DNA of 64,000 bases from Falsibacillus pallidus (GCF_003350505.1 NZ_QQAY01000002.1:62001-126000); one strand, 5' to 3'; positions 35,586 to 45,254 are shown, counted from the first letter of the stretch. Numbers and translations are program-made. The notes: generated by a model from the sequence alone, not told the origin.

Positions 35586-36719
35586 ATGAATGAACTTGTG
35601 GCATTTTTAAAAGATAACGAGTTAAACATGCTGAATGATTTAAGAGAATTAGTTGAAATCGAATCGCCTTCGACAAACAAACAGTTAACAAATCGGGCAG
35701 GAGATTGGATTCAACGGAACTTCATGCATTTGACAGGCGGATTGACTGAAGTAATTGCCGTGGAAGAATACGGGAATCATATCCGTGCACAATGGGCAGA
35801 AGGAAACGGCCAGCTTTTGATCTTGGCCCACTTTGATACGGTTTGGCCTGAAGGGACTCTTTCACGCATGCCATTCCGCCTCGATGACGGGAAGGTTTAT
35901 GGACCTGGCACCTTTGACATGAAAGGCGGAATTATCCAGGGGCTATACGCGCTTCATGCACTGAGTCAATTAGGGATCAAATTAAACAAGAAAGTCGTTT
36001 GGCTTTTTACAAGCGACGAAGAAATCGGAAGTCCTTCTTCTGAGAAGCTCATTGAGAAAGAAGCTGCGAAGAGTGAGCGGGTATTCGTATTGGAGCCATC
36101 CATGGATGGAGCTTTGAAGACGTCCCGAAAAGGCGTGGGGATGTTCAAAATGAAAGTGGAAGGAATTCCTGCCCATTCCGGAGTCGATCCGGAAAAAGGC
36201 GTCAGTGCCATTGAGGAAATGGCTCATCAAATCCTCTATCTCCACGGCTTGACGGATTTATCAATCGGAACCACGGTGAACGTCGGAACAGTCCACGGCG
36301 GCACTACGGGGAACGTCATGGCAGCGGAAGCAAACGCAGATATCGACCTTCGGGTAAAATCGAAAAAGGAATTTGACAGGCTACTGCCGTTGATTCAGCA
36401 ATTGAAGCCGGTTAATCCGAAAGCCAAAATAACGGTTGAAGGGGGCATCAACCGGCCAACGTTTGAACGGACAAAAGATACCGAAGAAATGTATTTGACA
36501 GCTAAAAAAATCGCACAAGAACAGCTTGGATTTACCCTGGAAGAACGGGAGACTGGCGGGGGAAGCGATGGGAACTTCACCGCGCCGCTCGCACCGACCT
36601 TGGATGGTTTGGGCCCTGTGGGTGACGGCGCCCACGCGGAGCATGAACATCTCATCTGGCATGAGATGCCGATCAGAAGCGCGCTGTTGGCCATGCTCCT
36701 GATTGCATACGGCAAGTAG
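35586..36719 (+). CDS. M20-family metallopeptidase (glutamate carboxypeptidase-like)
   Basis: 377 residues. Zinc-binding and catalytic motifs: ILAHFDTVWPEGT (HxDT), GTFDMKGG (bridging Asp), TSDEEIGSPSS (catalytic Glu-Glu), EPSMDG and GDGAHAEHE (His). A dimerisation domain lies at about residues 177-285, starting KMKVEGIPAHSG. The wording is close to CPG2-type glutamate carboxypeptidases. ATG 35586 fits AAAGGGG. Behind a leaky terminator it may extend the murein-peptide operon by releasing glutamate. Confidence 0.88.
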   Translation: MNELVAFLKDNELNMLNDLRELVEIESPSTNKQLTNRAGDWIQRNFMHLTGGLTEVIAVEEYGNHIRAQWAEGNGQLLILAHFDTVWPEGTLSRMPFRLDDGKVYGPGTFDMKGGIIQGLYALHALSQLGIKLNKKVVWLFTSDEEIGSPSSEKLIEKEAAKSERVFVLEPSMDGALKTSRKGVGMFKMKVEGIPAHSGVDPEKGVSAIEEMAHQILYLHGLTDLSIGTTVNVGTVHGGTTGNVMAAEANADIDLRVKSKKEFDRLLPLIQQLKPVNPKAKITVEGGINRPTFERTKDTEEMYLTAKKIAQEQLGFTLEERETGGGSDGNFTAPLAPTLDGLGPVGDGAHAEHEHLIWHEMPIRSALLAMLLIAYGK

Positions 36720-36893
36720 GATAAGGGGATGAAAGTAGGAAAAGTTAGGAAGGAGATTGCCATTTTTCTTGAGATATTAGGTATGTCGTGCGATAGTTTT
36801 TTTCTTCCAATTAAGGAATAATGGTAGACATACTGCAGAAAAAGGATGAATTTAGCAACTCATCCTAAACATCAAGAAAAAAGGTGAAAAGGT

Positions 36894-37517
36894 TTGAAGG
36901 GCACAGCACATTTAGCTATCGGAACAGCAGCAGGATTCATCATCGGAAATACACAGCATTTGGATTTATCGACCAATCTAATGCTGGCAGGTCTGGGAGG
37001 CATCTCTGGCTTGATGCCGGATATGGATATCGACAGTGTATTGACCAATAAAATTACGATGTCACATAAAGTATTTCGGACCATCGCCCAAGTAGTGGGT
37101 GTACTGCTCATCGTTTACAGTTATTTAGACGGAGGATTCGATAAGTGGAAAGGGATATGTGCAGGGGTAGGAGTCATCGTATTCTCATCCTTTCTCACCC
37201 AGCGGCGGATGCTGACCATGACCGGGATTGGCGTCCTGCTTGCTGGATATTCACTGGGGGAAAACTGGCTCTGGCTGCTTGGGATCTTCATCATTGGAGC
37301 ATCGCTAATCCCGCATAGAAGCTACACCCATTCCATTTTGGGAGTGATCTTTTTTGGCGTCATCGCCAGCAAGTTTCAAGCCTCAATTGGTTTGCCGGGT
37401 GCATTCGAGGCCTGCCTTGCAGGCTATATAAGCCATTTAGTCGCTGATATGAAATTCCTCCCGGTCAATAAGCGGGGAGTGAAATTATTTTTGCCGTTGT
37501 CTTCGAAGGAGATATAA
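36894..37517 (+). CDS. YdjM-like membrane-bound metal-dependent hydrolase (DUF457)
   Basis: 207 residues with several hydrophobic helices. Histidine motifs: KGTAHLAIGTAAGF at the start, GLMPDMDIDS, LIPHRSYTHSILG (about residues 140-152) and AGYISHLVADM. These match the LexA-regulated YdjM family in E. coli, though no LexA box was seen here. Starts at TTG 36894 after AAAGGTG. The stretch 36720-36893 holds only a weak hairpin near 36844-36866. Confidence 0.85.
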   Translation: MKGTAHLAIGTAAGFIIGNTQHLDLSTNLMLAGLGGISGLMPDMDIDSVLTNKITMSHKVFRTIAQVVGVLLIVYSYLDGGFDKWKGICAGVGVIVFSSFLTQRRMLTMTGIGVLLAGYSLGENWLWLLGIFIIGASLIPHRSYTHSILGVIFFGVIASKFQASIGLPGAFEACLAGYISHLVADMKFLPVNKRGVKLFLPLSSKEI

Positions 37518-37525
37518 AAAGGTCG

Positions 37526-37557
37526 AGCTTGGTGCATTTTTGTGCCAGGCTTTTTTT
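37526..37557 (+). terminator. Terminator of the YdjM-like gene
   Basis: AGCTTGGTGCA and TGTGCCAGGCT (37526-37551) pair fully if G-T pairs are allowed, followed by TTTTTT. Confidence 0.85.
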
Positions 37558-37628
37558 ATGCAGAAATAAATTGCGTGAAATTCAGAAAATAGTTTAAAAA
37601 TAAAAAAATGATTTTTATACAAAAGGGT

Positions 37629-37654
37629 TAAAATGAGTCGAATTGTGTCGATAT
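37629..37654 (+). promoter_or_regulatory. Candidate SigD promoter of the chemoreceptor
   Basis: TAAA (37629-37632), 14 bases, GTCGATAT (37647-37654). The consensus is TAAA-N14-16-GCCGATAT, so one mismatch. B. subtilis chemoreceptor genes are typically SigD-dependent. Confidence 0.75.
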
Positions 37655-37735
37655 AAGGGCGGGGAGGAAAAAGATAGAAAATCAATCTTCTCTTTTAGGA
37701 CAAACACTAATTATTCAGAGGAGGGTCAATAGAGA

Positions 37736-39469
37736 ATGAAATCAATCAAGTGGAAAGTGATCAGCGTGTCTTTCCTATTACTAGTCATTCCCGCACTTAT
37801 TATCGGTCTTGTTGGATTTTTTCAAGCAAAAGATCATCTTAACAGTTTAGGTGATACGAATTTAAAAAATGGAGTAAAAATGGCTGTCAAACTTGCTGAT
37901 ACATTAAATGGCGAGGTGCAAAATGGTCATATTACTCAGGAAGAAGCCCAAGAGAAATTCAAAGAGGCTCTAATCGGACCAAAACAATCTGATGGAAAAC
38001 GTACAATTACAAATAAAATAGATTTAGGGGAGAACGGATATTTCTTCGTTCTGGATGAAAATGGAAATGAACTTGCCCATCCTTCCTTAGAAGGCAAAAA
38101 TGTATGGGATTCAAAGGATGAAGACGGAAAGTATTTTATCCATGACCTTGTCAAAAAAGCGAAAAACGGCGGTGGATTTGTCACCTATAAATGGCCGCTT
38201 CCAAATGATCCGAATGCAATTGAACCAAAAACTACATACAGTGAAGTAGATCCCAATTGGGGATGGGTCATTTCGGCTGGAACATATCAAATGGATTTTA
38301 ACAAATCGGCTAATTCCATTTTATTGATGCTGCTGATCACATTGGCTGTCTCTTTAATTATTGGGAGCATCGTTACGCTACTTTTCTCCAGACATTTAGC
38401 AGCTCCAATTAAAAAAGTTTCGTTGCAAATGGGACAGCTTGCCGATGGGAATCTTTCTACTGAAATACTAGAGGTGAAAAGGAAAGACGAAATCGGACAA
38501 TTATTCAATTCAATGAATCATATGAAAAAGAAACTTCGGGATATGATGCTTGAAATTACACGTGTATCCGACCAAGTTACAACCCAGAGCGAAGAACTTA
38601 CACAGCATGCTGATGAGGTAGGGATGGGAAGCACCCAAATCGCATCGACCATGCAGGAATTATCGAGTGGTGCAGAAGAGCAAGCACATTCAGCTTCTAC
38701 TCTTCTTGAAAAAATGAGCGATTTTTCACAGAGCATCATGAACGCAGCGATGGAAGGCGAAAATGTAAAAGAAAACTCTAAACAGATGTTGGAAATTACC
38801 GGTGATGGTACTCAAAATATGATTCAGTCAGTTAATCAAATGAACGAGATAGATAACCAAATAAAATCGTCATTATCCATGGTAAAAGGATTGGATGAAA
38901 AAACTGGCCAGATTACTGATCTCGTACAAGTTATAAAGGAAATATCAGAACAGACAAACTTGCTATCCTTGAATGCTGCCATTGAAGCGGCCAGAGCCGG
39001 TGAACACGGCAGAGGGTTTGCAGTAGTGGCTGATGAAGTAAGAAAATTAGCGGATCAGGTTACTCAATCTATCACGAATATCACGTCCATTGTTTCAGAT
39101 GTTCAAAATGAATCGAAACAAGTTGTAACTAGACTGAATGACAGCTATCAATTAGTATCTGATGGAACAAAGCAAATCAACGTGACAGGCGAGAAATTCA
39201 AATTATTGAAGGATACAATTGAAAAAACAACCAATCAAGTAGAAACGATGTCTTCATCCATGTTTGAACTGTTGGATAATACGAAGGTCATCAATGCCTC
39301 CATCGATACAATCGCATCGGTTTCAGAGGAAACGGCTGCAGGAGTGGAGGAAGTGACAGCTACTTCAGAACAGTCAAGCAGTTCGATGGAAGAAGTGGCA
39401 AACAGTGCAAGGATGCTTGAAAAAGAATCAGCCAACCTAAACAAACTCGTACAGCAATTTACATTTTAA
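37736..39469 (+). CDS. Methyl-accepting chemotaxis protein
   Basis: 577 residues. TM1 (about 7-27), an extracellular single-Cache sensor (about 30-185, with [21 protein letters not shown] and [15 protein letters not shown]), TM2 (about 194-216), HAMP (about 217-270) and a signalling domain with the hairpin tip [40 protein letters not shown] (about 402-441). It controls CheA through CheW. The small Cache domain suggests a small-molecule ligand such as an organic acid, which cannot be specified. Strong ribosome site GAGGAGGG. Confidence 0.95.
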   Translation: MKSIKWKVISVSFLLLVIPALIIGLVGFFQAKDHLNSLGDTNLKNGVKMAVKLADTLNGEVQNGHITQEEAQEKFKEALIGPKQSDGKRTITNKIDLGENGYFFVLDENGNELAHPSLEGKNVWDSKDEDGKYFIHDLVKKAKNGGGFVTYKWPLPNDPNAIEPKTTYSEVDPNWGWVISAGTYQMDFNKSANSILLMLLITLAVSLIIGSIVTLLFSRHLAAPIKKVSLQMGQLADGNLSTEILEVKRKDEIGQLFNSMNHMKKKLRDMMLEITRVSDQVTTQSEELTQHADEVGMGSTQIASTMQELSSGAEEQAHSASTLLEKMSDFSQSIMNAAMEGENVKENSKQMLEITGDGTQNMIQSVNQMNEIDNQIKSSLSMVKGLDEKTGQITDLVQVIKEISEQTNLLSLNAAIEAARAGEHGRGFAVVADEVRKLADQVTQSITNITSIVSDVQNESKQVVTRLNDSYQLVSDGTKQINVTGEKFKLLKDTIEKTTNQVETMSSSMFELLDNTKVINASIDTIASVSEETAAGVEEVTATSEQSSSSMEEVANSARMLEKESANLNKLVQQFTF

Positions 39470-39485
39470 AAATGATTAATGACTT

Positions 39486-39513
39486 AAGCCCCTGTTGAAT
39501 CAGGGGCTTTTTT
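39486..39513 (+). terminator. Terminator of the chemoreceptor gene
   Basis: AAGCCCCTG (39486-39494) and CAGGGGCTT (39501-39509) followed by TTTTTAA. Confidence 0.9.
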
Positions 39514-39644
39514 AATCGACAAAAATCGGGGCGTGCCTGTCACTTTTGGTTTACTTCTTTAAATTTCTGAAATTTCTAAACATTAAATGATAATTTATGG
39601 TAATATTGTAAGATGTTATGATATTTATAGAGGGAGTGAGGTTT

Positions 39645-40589
39645 TTGCAAAAGGTGATTGAGGTAAATGGCCTGGCCCGTTCCTACAAGATAAAGAAGGG
39701 GACGAAAAAGGCTTTAGATGATGTATCTTTTGAAGTTTATAAAGGAGAGGTATTTGGACTGCTTGGCCCAAATGGAGCAGGGAAGACAACAACAATTAAA
39801 ATATTGACAACCCTTCTTCTGCCAACAGGAGGCAATGCGAAGGTTCTTGGTTATGATGTTGTCACCGAAAGCCGCAAGATCAGGGATAAAATCAATTTTG
39901 TCTACGGAGGGGAACGAGGGGTATATGGGAGGCTTACGGCGAGGGAATATCTGCACTACTTCTGTACCCTATACAAAATTAAGAACAAAGAACAAACACA
40001 ATTAATTAGTGAGCTGCTAGAATTAGTGGAATTAAAGGATAATGAAGGTCAGAAAATACATACTTATTCAAAGGGAATGACCCAAAGGCTTCATATTGCC
40101 AGATGTTTGATCAATGAGCCGCAAATCCTTTTCTTGGATGAACCGACGATTGGATTGGATCCATTAGGGGCAAGGCTATTGCGAGATTTAGTTAAGAAAC
40201 TTTCAAGTAATGGAATTACAATCATTTTAACCACACATTATATGCAGGAAGCTGATGAGCTTTGTGATCGGATTGCATTCATTAAAAATGGGAAGCTGAG
40301 TATGATAGGCAATCCCGAGGAGATAAAAGATAGCTGCAACCATCTTAAATTATACGAGGCTACTATGAATCTATCTGATACAGAGAGCTTAAAAAGAGAC
40401 AGCTTCTTTACGAATGTGGAAATAGAGGCAATCAAAGAACCATTTTATACAGTTAACTTCGAGGTCGATGAGTCGATTACAGAGAAAATTTCAGACCATC
40501 TTGGCAGATATGGTATGGTATTGAAACTGCGGAAGAAGGATATCTCTTTAGAGGATGCTTATGTCCATCACATGAAGGATGTTGGGTGA
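39645..40589 (+). CDS. ABC-2 type exporter, ATP-binding protein
   Basis: 314 residues from TTG 39645 with GGGAGTGAGG upstream; ATG 39618 precedes the site. Walker A GPNGAGKTTTIKIL (about residues 40-53), signature TYSKGMTQRLHIARCL, Walker B ILFLDEPTIGLDPLG and His loop LTTHYMQEADELC. The first of three genes of a drug/polymer/peptide-type exporter; the C-terminal part (about 225-314) is a regulatory extension. The substrate is unknown. Confidence 0.92.
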   Translation: MQKVIEVNGLARSYKIKKGTKKALDDVSFEVYKGEVFGLLGPNGAGKTTTIKILTTLLLPTGGNAKVLGYDVVTESRKIRDKINFVYGGERGVYGRLTAREYLHYFCTLYKIKNKEQTQLISELLELVELKDNEGQKIHTYSKGMTQRLHIARCLINEPQILFLDEPTIGLDPLGARLLRDLVKKLSSNGITIILTTHYMQEADELCDRIAFIKNGKLSMIGNPEEIKDSCNHLKLYEATMNLSDTESLKRDSFFTNVEIEAIKEPFYTVNFEVDESITEKISDHLGRYGMVLKLRKKDISLEDAYVHHMKDVG

Positions 40590-40593
40590 TGGC

Positions 40594-41358
40594 ATGAACT
40601 CTGTTTGGCTGCTTATAAGAGAAGTTAAATATTTCACGAACTTCAATAACAGAATGTATCAATTTTTGCTGTTTTTTCAGCCTTTTATGTTTTTGACTAT
40701 TTTTTATTTTTTGAAGCAAGTAAGAGGTGACATCCAGTCAGATAAATTTGTGGTGGCATCGGCGTTGATCAGTATGTGGAGCTATGTTTTATATTCTTCA
40801 GGATCTTCGCTAATATCACAGAAATGGAGCGATACTTTAAAGCTTTTAATTGCTGCACCGGTGTCTTTGTTCAAAATCATACTTTCAAAAACCATCAGCA
40901 ATTCAGTAATTGCACTCATTTCCATGATTTTAAGCTTTGTATACGCCAAGTTCATTTTTCATTTTTCAATAGGGGTTGAGGATTATTCACTATTCTTTTT
41001 AACTGTACTCGTCCTTGTTTTTTCATTGAGTGTTGCTGGATTGATATTGGCTATCGTTTTTGTAGCTTTTCAAAACGCGTTTGATTTTCAAAATTTAATC
41101 CTAATGCCAATGATTTTGATTTGCGGGGTCTTGATTCCGGTTGATCATTTGCCTTTAGCACTCCGGTTTATTTCCTACTTGATACCGATGACCTGGAGTA
41201 TCAAAGCTGTGCATGAATCATTGCTGCTCTCGCCTAACATGTATACTTCATTAATTATAGCGGTATTGGTAAGCCTTGTTTACTTGGCTGCTTCTTATTT
41301 TATCGTGAAGAGGATAGAGAACATCATACGCCAAAAAGGAAATTTGGGGGCGATCTAA
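40594..41358 (+). CDS. ABC-2 type exporter permease 1
   Basis: 254 residues with six hydrophobic segments in the ABC-2 membrane pattern. Near the end it has QNLILMPMILICGVLIPVDHLPLALRFISYLIPMTWSIKAV, the conserved C-terminal region of the family. ATG 40594 with GGGTGAT is chosen over ATG 40579. The last base overlaps the next start, so the two permeases are coupled. Confidence 0.88.
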   Translation: MNSVWLLIREVKYFTNFNNRMYQFLLFFQPFMFLTIFYFLKQVRGDIQSDKFVVASALISMWSYVLYSSGSSLISQKWSDTLKLLIAAPVSLFKIILSKTISNSVIALISMILSFVYAKFIFHFSIGVEDYSLFFLTVLVLVFSLSVAGLILAIVFVAFQNAFDFQNLILMPMILICGVLIPVDHLPLALRFISYLIPMTWSIKAVHESLLLSPNMYTSLIIAVLVSLVYLAASYFIVKRIENIIRQKGNLGAI

Positions 41359-42140
41359 TGCTGCTGTATAAATACGGGTTTACCAATATAAATTATAAGG
41401 CAATCTATTCTTTTCAATCCGTAAAACTATTTATCCTGTTTAGACTTATTGATCCGATTATTCATTACTTGTTTTATGCCGCCTTGGTCAGTTCTGTTAT
41501 AGGATCAGAATTTATAAAATTCGTCGTAATCGGAAATATTGCCTTCTATACGTTTCAAACAATGTCCATCAACTTTTTGAACATGTTCAGGATGGAGAGA
41601 AGATTCGGAACACTTGAGCTGAGCATTGCATCTCCTACATCGACATTATTAATCATTTTGAGGAAGGCGATTGTACCTTTCTTGGATTCGACATTCGTAT
41701 TTGCTGCTGGCTTGGTTATTGGACATTTCTTGTTTGGACTTGAGATGCCTTTGATGAAGACTGGAACACTTTTTGTTTTAATGGTCATCACCTTGTTTTC
41801 CATGATGAGTTTCTCAATGATTTTTGCAGCTGTAAGTCTTTTAGTAGAAAATCCAAATTTGTATTTAAACATTGTACTTGCGGTCACTCAGATTTTGTGC
41901 GGTGCCAACTTTTCCGTTCATTTTCTACCAGGTCCATTGGAGAGTATCGCTAGGATGCTTCCATTGACAAATAGTATTGAGGCATTGAGAGGGATTTTTG
42001 GTTTAGAATCCTATGCCATTGCTCCTTTATTAATGAAAGAATTCAGTATCGGGATTGGTTATTTACTCATTTCTCTTATCTTGATTGCATTTATGGAAAG
42101 AGCAGCAAGAAGAAATGGAGCGCTATTCAAAAGCGTATAA
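41358..42140 (+). CDS. ABC-2 type exporter permease 2
   Basis: 260 residues with six hydrophobic segments and the ABC-2-like ending ILCGANFSVHFLPGPLESIARMLPLTNSIEALRGIFG (about residues 179-215). Probably forms a heterodimer with permease 1. Between it and the next terminator lies a very short frame at 42186-42224 (12 codons) behind GGGGGTGAGGG that could be a stray peptide. Confidence 0.85.
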   Translation: MLLYKYGFTNINYKAIYSFQSVKLFILFRLIDPIIHYLFYAALVSSVIGSEFIKFVVIGNIAFYTFQTMSINFLNMFRMERRFGTLELSIASPTSTLLIILRKAIVPFLDSTFVFAAGLVIGHFLFGLEMPLMKTGTLFVLMVITLFSMMSFSMIFAAVSLLVENPNLYLNIVLAVTQILCGANFSVHFLPGPLESIARMLPLTNSIEALRGIFGLESYAIAPLLMKEFSIGIGYLLISLILIAFMERAARRNGALFKSV

Positions 42141-42227
42141 ATTAAAGCGTTCAACAAATCCTATGCCCGTACGGGGGTGAGGGATATGACTGAAATGAAA
42201 AATCAGGAGTATAATGAAGAATGAGGA

Positions 42228-42252
42228 GACGCCATTTATTTGGCGTTTTTTT
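42228..42252 (+). terminator. Terminator of the ABC exporter operon
   Basis: GACGCC and GGCGTT pair around ATTTATT, followed by TTTTTT. Confidence 0.8.
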
Positions 42253-42408
42253 AATGAATTCCAGTCGGATTTATGGAATTTTTAGTCAGGGAAATAGTGT
42301 GAGTGATATAATAGGAATAGTGATTGATAGTTTTGATAAAGTTATAGGTATCTATAAAGAATCGATAGATATAAAACAGTTATACAAATATAGAAAGTTG
42401 CGATACAT

Positions 42409-43143
42409 ATGAAAAAACAGCAGGAAAAGCGGCTGGAAGCAGATTTATATGAGCCGATCAGAAAATATTTCGTCAAACAGGGATACGATGTTTATGGAGA
42501 AGTGAAGCATTGCGATATTGCAGCCATCAAAGAAGATGAATTGCTCGTGGTCGAATTAAAGCTGAACATGACCGTCGATCTTCTTATCCAAGCAGCTAAG
42601 AGGCAAAAGGCAGCGGACCAGGTTTACATTGGTATACCAAAACCAAAATACAGCTTGTTTTCGAAAAAGTGGAAGGACTTGTGCCATTTAATAAGGCGAA
42701 TGGAACTCGGTTTGATTATCGTCTCTTTCCAGGGAAGCACTCCTAAAGCAGAAGTGAGAATTGAACCGCAGCCATTTGACCGGAAAAAGAGCAGGCAGCA
42801 AAATAGGCGGAGACGAAAGCAGATCATCCAGGAAATCCAGGGCAGAAACGGCGATTACAATGTAGGGGGCAGCACCAAAACAAAAATTGTCACTGCCTAC
42901 AAAGAAAATTGCATTCAAATTGCACACTTCCTGAAGGAAAATGGCCCAATGTCTCCAAAAGGGCTCCGTGATTTAGGAACAGGGGATAAAACCACCTCCA
43001 TTTTGAGTAAAAATTATGAAGGCTGGTTCGAGCGTGTTCAGCGAGGTGTCTACACACTGACGGAGAAGGGACAACAGGAGCTGGTTCTATATGAAAAAGT
43101 TGTACAATATTATGCTGATAGCAACAACAATGGGAGTGAGTAA
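42409..43143 (+). CDS. DUF2161 / PD-(D/E)XK-like nuclease-fold protein
   Basis: 244 residues. The N-terminal half has the PD-(D/E)XK pattern: KHCDIAAIKEDELLVVELK, that is Asp followed by E-L-K at about residues 38-55. The middle is Lys/Arg/Gln-rich (RKKSRQQNRRRRKQIIQEIQG), suggesting nucleic-acid binding. The C-terminus (KENGPMSPKGLRDLGTGDKTTSILSKNYEGWFERVQRGVYTLTEKG) looks like a winged helix. Matches the DUF2161 family; activity is untested. The ribosome site is weak (GAAAG). Confidence 0.7.
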   Translation: MKKQQEKRLEADLYEPIRKYFVKQGYDVYGEVKHCDIAAIKEDELLVVELKLNMTVDLLIQAAKRQKAADQVYIGIPKPKYSLFSKKWKDLCHLIRRMELGLIIVSFQGSTPKAEVRIEPQPFDRKKSRQQNRRRRKQIIQEIQGRNGDYNVGGSTKTKIVTAYKENCIQIAHFLKENGPMSPKGLRDLGTGDKTTSILSKNYEGWFERVQRGVYTLTEKGQQELVLYEKVVQYYADSNNNGSE

Positions 43144-43159
43144 GAAAAAGGGAGAACTT

Positions 43160-43350
43160 CTATACAAACATTGACCATTTCTTTCTTGGCCGCTTCACAA
43201 GTTCTCCCCCACAATTTGGGCAGACCTGCTCCATTTTTTCAGTACAGTCTGAACAGAATGTACATTCATAAGTGCAAATAAAAAGGCAACACCCTGATCC
43301 TGAAGTGGTTGACTGCAGTTTTCGCAATACTTTCTCATTTCAAGTGCCAT
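43160..43350 (-). pseudogene. DUF1272 zinc-ribbon protein with frameshift
   Basis: From ATG 43350 (GGAGTG six bases upstream) the minus strand encodes MALEMRKYCENCSQPLQDQGVAF. It then needs a frame change at the run of five A (plus 43280-43284) to continue ICTYECTFCSDCTEKMEQVCPNCGGELVKRPRKKWSMFV to the stop at 43160-43162. The spacing of Cys pairs is that of the DUF1272 zinc ribbon. A single missing T in a homopolymer would restore it: the span is 191 bases, one short of 64 codons. It could be a real frameshift or a sequencing error. Confidence 0.8.
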
Positions 43351-43458
43351 ATTTCACTCCACCTTTCTATTCTCGTATATGAAAATAATAGCACTACAAT
43401 TGGTGTTGAAAAAACTGTCAGTTTCGATTTTTATCATGAGGACAAAGTGGGGAAGCAA

Positions 43459-43887
43459 ATGATCTATTCTGCTGAATTGAAACGATTGCCTCTTTTTACT
43501 ACTCTTATACTTTTATGTATTCAAAGTATGCTGATCGATGTGGATATTACAGGATTCATGTTTGATATAGCTGTGGCAATTTTGGCAGCAATTCTGTTAT
43601 TAATTGATTTTGAGTTGGAAATCACAAATGAAAAAATCATATATCGAGTGAAGTTTCTTCTCGGAATAATATATTGCCGCAGTCTAACTTCCAGTGACAT
43701 TAAGATTATTAAATGTAAACGTACAGGTTGGGCATCAAAATGTATTTCAATATGTCCACTAAAAGGAACGAAACTTAGGATTATTCGCTTTAAACCAGCG
43801 GGGGTTTATGATGCTCTTGTTTCTTTTGCCGAGATAAATAATATTGCAGTTGAAAAGAGTAAAGATTATCAAATTCTCGAGAGATAG
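43459..43887 (+). CDS. Membrane protein with PH-like C-terminal domain, unknown
   Basis: 142 residues from ATG 43459. Two hydrophobic stretches (about residues 9-24 and 32-50) precede a soluble part: FELEITNEKIIYRVKFLLGIIYCRSLTSSDIKIIKC... GTKLRIIRFKPAGVYDALVSFAEINNI. This resembles bacterial PH-domain proteins. The earlier part of the frame overlaps the DUF1272 gene and is unlikely to be translated. The ribosome site (GTGGGGAAG) is only fair. Function unknown. Confidence 0.6.
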   Translation: MIYSAELKRLPLFTTLILLCIQSMLIDVDITGFMFDIAVAILAAILLLIDFELEITNEKIIYRVKFLLGIIYCRSLTSSDIKIIKCKRTGWASKCISICPLKGTKLRIIRFKPAGVYDALVSFAEINNIAVEKSKDYQILER

Positions 43888-43943
43888 CTCAAGTATGAAA
43901 TTAATTGGAATTATAACTTTTGAAATCAAAGCAGGTGCATCAA

Positions 43944-44579
43944 ATGGAATCTGAACTAATTAAAATCGTTGATGAAAATGGTACCGAATTAGGGGTTGCG
44001 ACAAGGGAAGAAATTCATCGGCTCGGTCATTGGCATGAAACGTTTCATTGTTGGTTTGTGACGCGAGAAAATCAAGTAGACTACATCCACCTTCAGCTCC
44101 GAAGTGAAGATAAGAAAGATTATCCCAACCTGCTGGATATTACAGCGGCGGGGCACCTGCTTGCAGAAGAAACGGTGGAAGACGGACTTCGTGAGGTGAA
44201 AGAAGAAGTCGGACTCGAGCTGGCTTTGAGTGAATTGATTCATTTAGGTGTGATATCGTATGAAGTCGAGCGAGAGGACCTGATTGATCGCGAACGAACA
44301 CATACATACCTTTTCCTTCATGAAGGGCCAATCAATAACTATGAACTTCAAAAAGAGGAAGTAGCAGGGATCGTCAAAATCGAATTTCAAGAGTTCAGTG
44401 AGCTTTGGGCGGGAACTAGAGAAAAAGTCTGTATAGAAGGATTTGGCGAGACAAAAGAGGGAGAATTTTTTCAGATAACCGATAGCGTAGGAAAAGAAGC
44501 GTTTGTCCCTCATGAAGAGGACTTTTATCAAGAAATTATAAAGAAAATTTCATTTCACTTGGAGCGTACAAAACAATGA
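43944..44579 (+). CDS. Nudix hydrolase, isopentenyl-diphosphate-isomerase-like
   Basis: 211 residues. The Nudix box GHLLAEETVEDGLREVKEEVGLEL (about residues 69-92) matches G-x5-E-x7-R-E-x2-E-E-x-G. The start ELIKIVDENGTELGVATREEIHRLGHWHETFHCWFV resembles the IPP-isomerase-like Nudix subgroup. It hydrolyses a nucleoside diphosphate derivative, unspecified. ATG 43944 with AGGTGC is preferred to TTG 43920. Overlaps the next gene by four bases. Confidence 0.88.
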   Translation: MESELIKIVDENGTELGVATREEIHRLGHWHETFHCWFVTRENQVDYIHLQLRSEDKKDYPNLLDITAAGHLLAEETVEDGLREVKEEVGLELALSELIHLGVISYEVEREDLIDRERTHTYLFLHEGPINNYELQKEEVAGIVKIEFQEFSELWAGTREKVCIEGFGETKEGEFFQITDSVGKEAFVPHEEDFYQEIIKKISFHLERTKQ

Positions 44580-45103
44580 TTATTATGATCAATGGGGCTT
44601 TTGGGGTTGGTAAAACGAGTGTAGCTGAAGAATTAAAGAGCAGAATCGAAGGAAGCATTCTTTTTGATCCAGAAATGGTCGGGTACTTGCTCCGGGAGAT
44701 GCTGCCTGTGGAAATCAGGCAAAGGGAAGCAAAAACTGGTGACTTTCAGGACTTCATCCTTTGGAAAAATCTCGTGGTGGAAGTGGCTGAAGAATTGATG
44801 GACACCTATCATGAAACATTGATTGTTCCAATGACGATTTATAATCAGGAACGATTTGAATACATTTATAACGGGTTCAAAAAAATAGATGCCAAGACAT
44901 ATCATTTTTGTTTAATGGCGGAAAAGGAAACCATTTCTGATCGGCTTTTGAATAGAGGGGAAGAAGAAGGGAATTGGTGTTTCCAGCAGACAGAAAGATG
45001 CCTTGATGGTTTCAGGTCAGGCACATTTGATGAGTACATACAAACCGATAAATTGAATATCGTTGAAATAACTGAACATATTCTTAGTCGTCTTGAAATA
45101 TGA
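44576..45103 (+). CDS. TmrB-like P-loop NTPase
   Basis: 175 residues. P-loop NGAFGVGKTSVAEEL (about residues 6-20) and a second block, LFDPEMVGYLLREMLP, LIVPMTIYNQERFEYIYNGF and FRSGTFDEYIQTDKLNI. The order and wording match the TmrB family of B. subtilis, which gives tunicamycin resistance by binding the drug, although most relatives are uncharacterised. Coupled to the upstream Nudix gene. Confidence 0.82.
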   Translation: MIIMINGAFGVGKTSVAEELKSRIEGSILFDPEMVGYLLREMLPVEIRQREAKTGDFQDFILWKNLVVEVAEELMDTYHETLIVPMTIYNQERFEYIYNGFKKIDAKTYHFCLMAEKETISDRLLNRGEEEGNWCFQQTERCLDGFRSGTFDEYIQTDKLNIVEITEHILSRLEI

Positions 45104-45189
45104 ATATAGCTTTCCAAAGTATATCGCTATTAATGAAAAGTGATGTACTTTTTTATTATGAATTTACAATTATGCTTCACCTCCCACCC

Positions 45190-45212
45190 ATTTTTAAAGA
45201 TATTTTAATAAT
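45190..45212 (+). promoter_or_regulatory. Candidate response-regulator box 1
   Basis: The 23 bases starting ATTTTTAAAGAT contain two 11-base direct repeats (TTTTTAAAGAT and ATTTTAATAAT, 8 of 11 identical). TAAAAT at 45220-45225 is a -10 candidate. The same 23-base pattern with three changes recurs at 47259-47281 upstream of the FMN-binding gene. Direct repeats with 11-base period are typical of OmpR/PhoB-class sites. Confidence 0.55.
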
Positions 45213-45254
45213 CTCGGGATAAAATAGGAGCAGGTAAAGAATTTGGAGGCAAAA

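Noticed and set aside
42186-42224. Twelve-codon frame with a strong GGGGGTGAGGG site before a terminator
   Set aside because: Too short to support as a gene; kept only as a remark under the ABC permease. It could be a real small peptide.
42221-42412. 63-codon plus-strand frame between the ABC exporter and DUF2161 genes
   Set aside because: It runs through a terminator hairpin and has low-complexity, biased translation; likely spurious.
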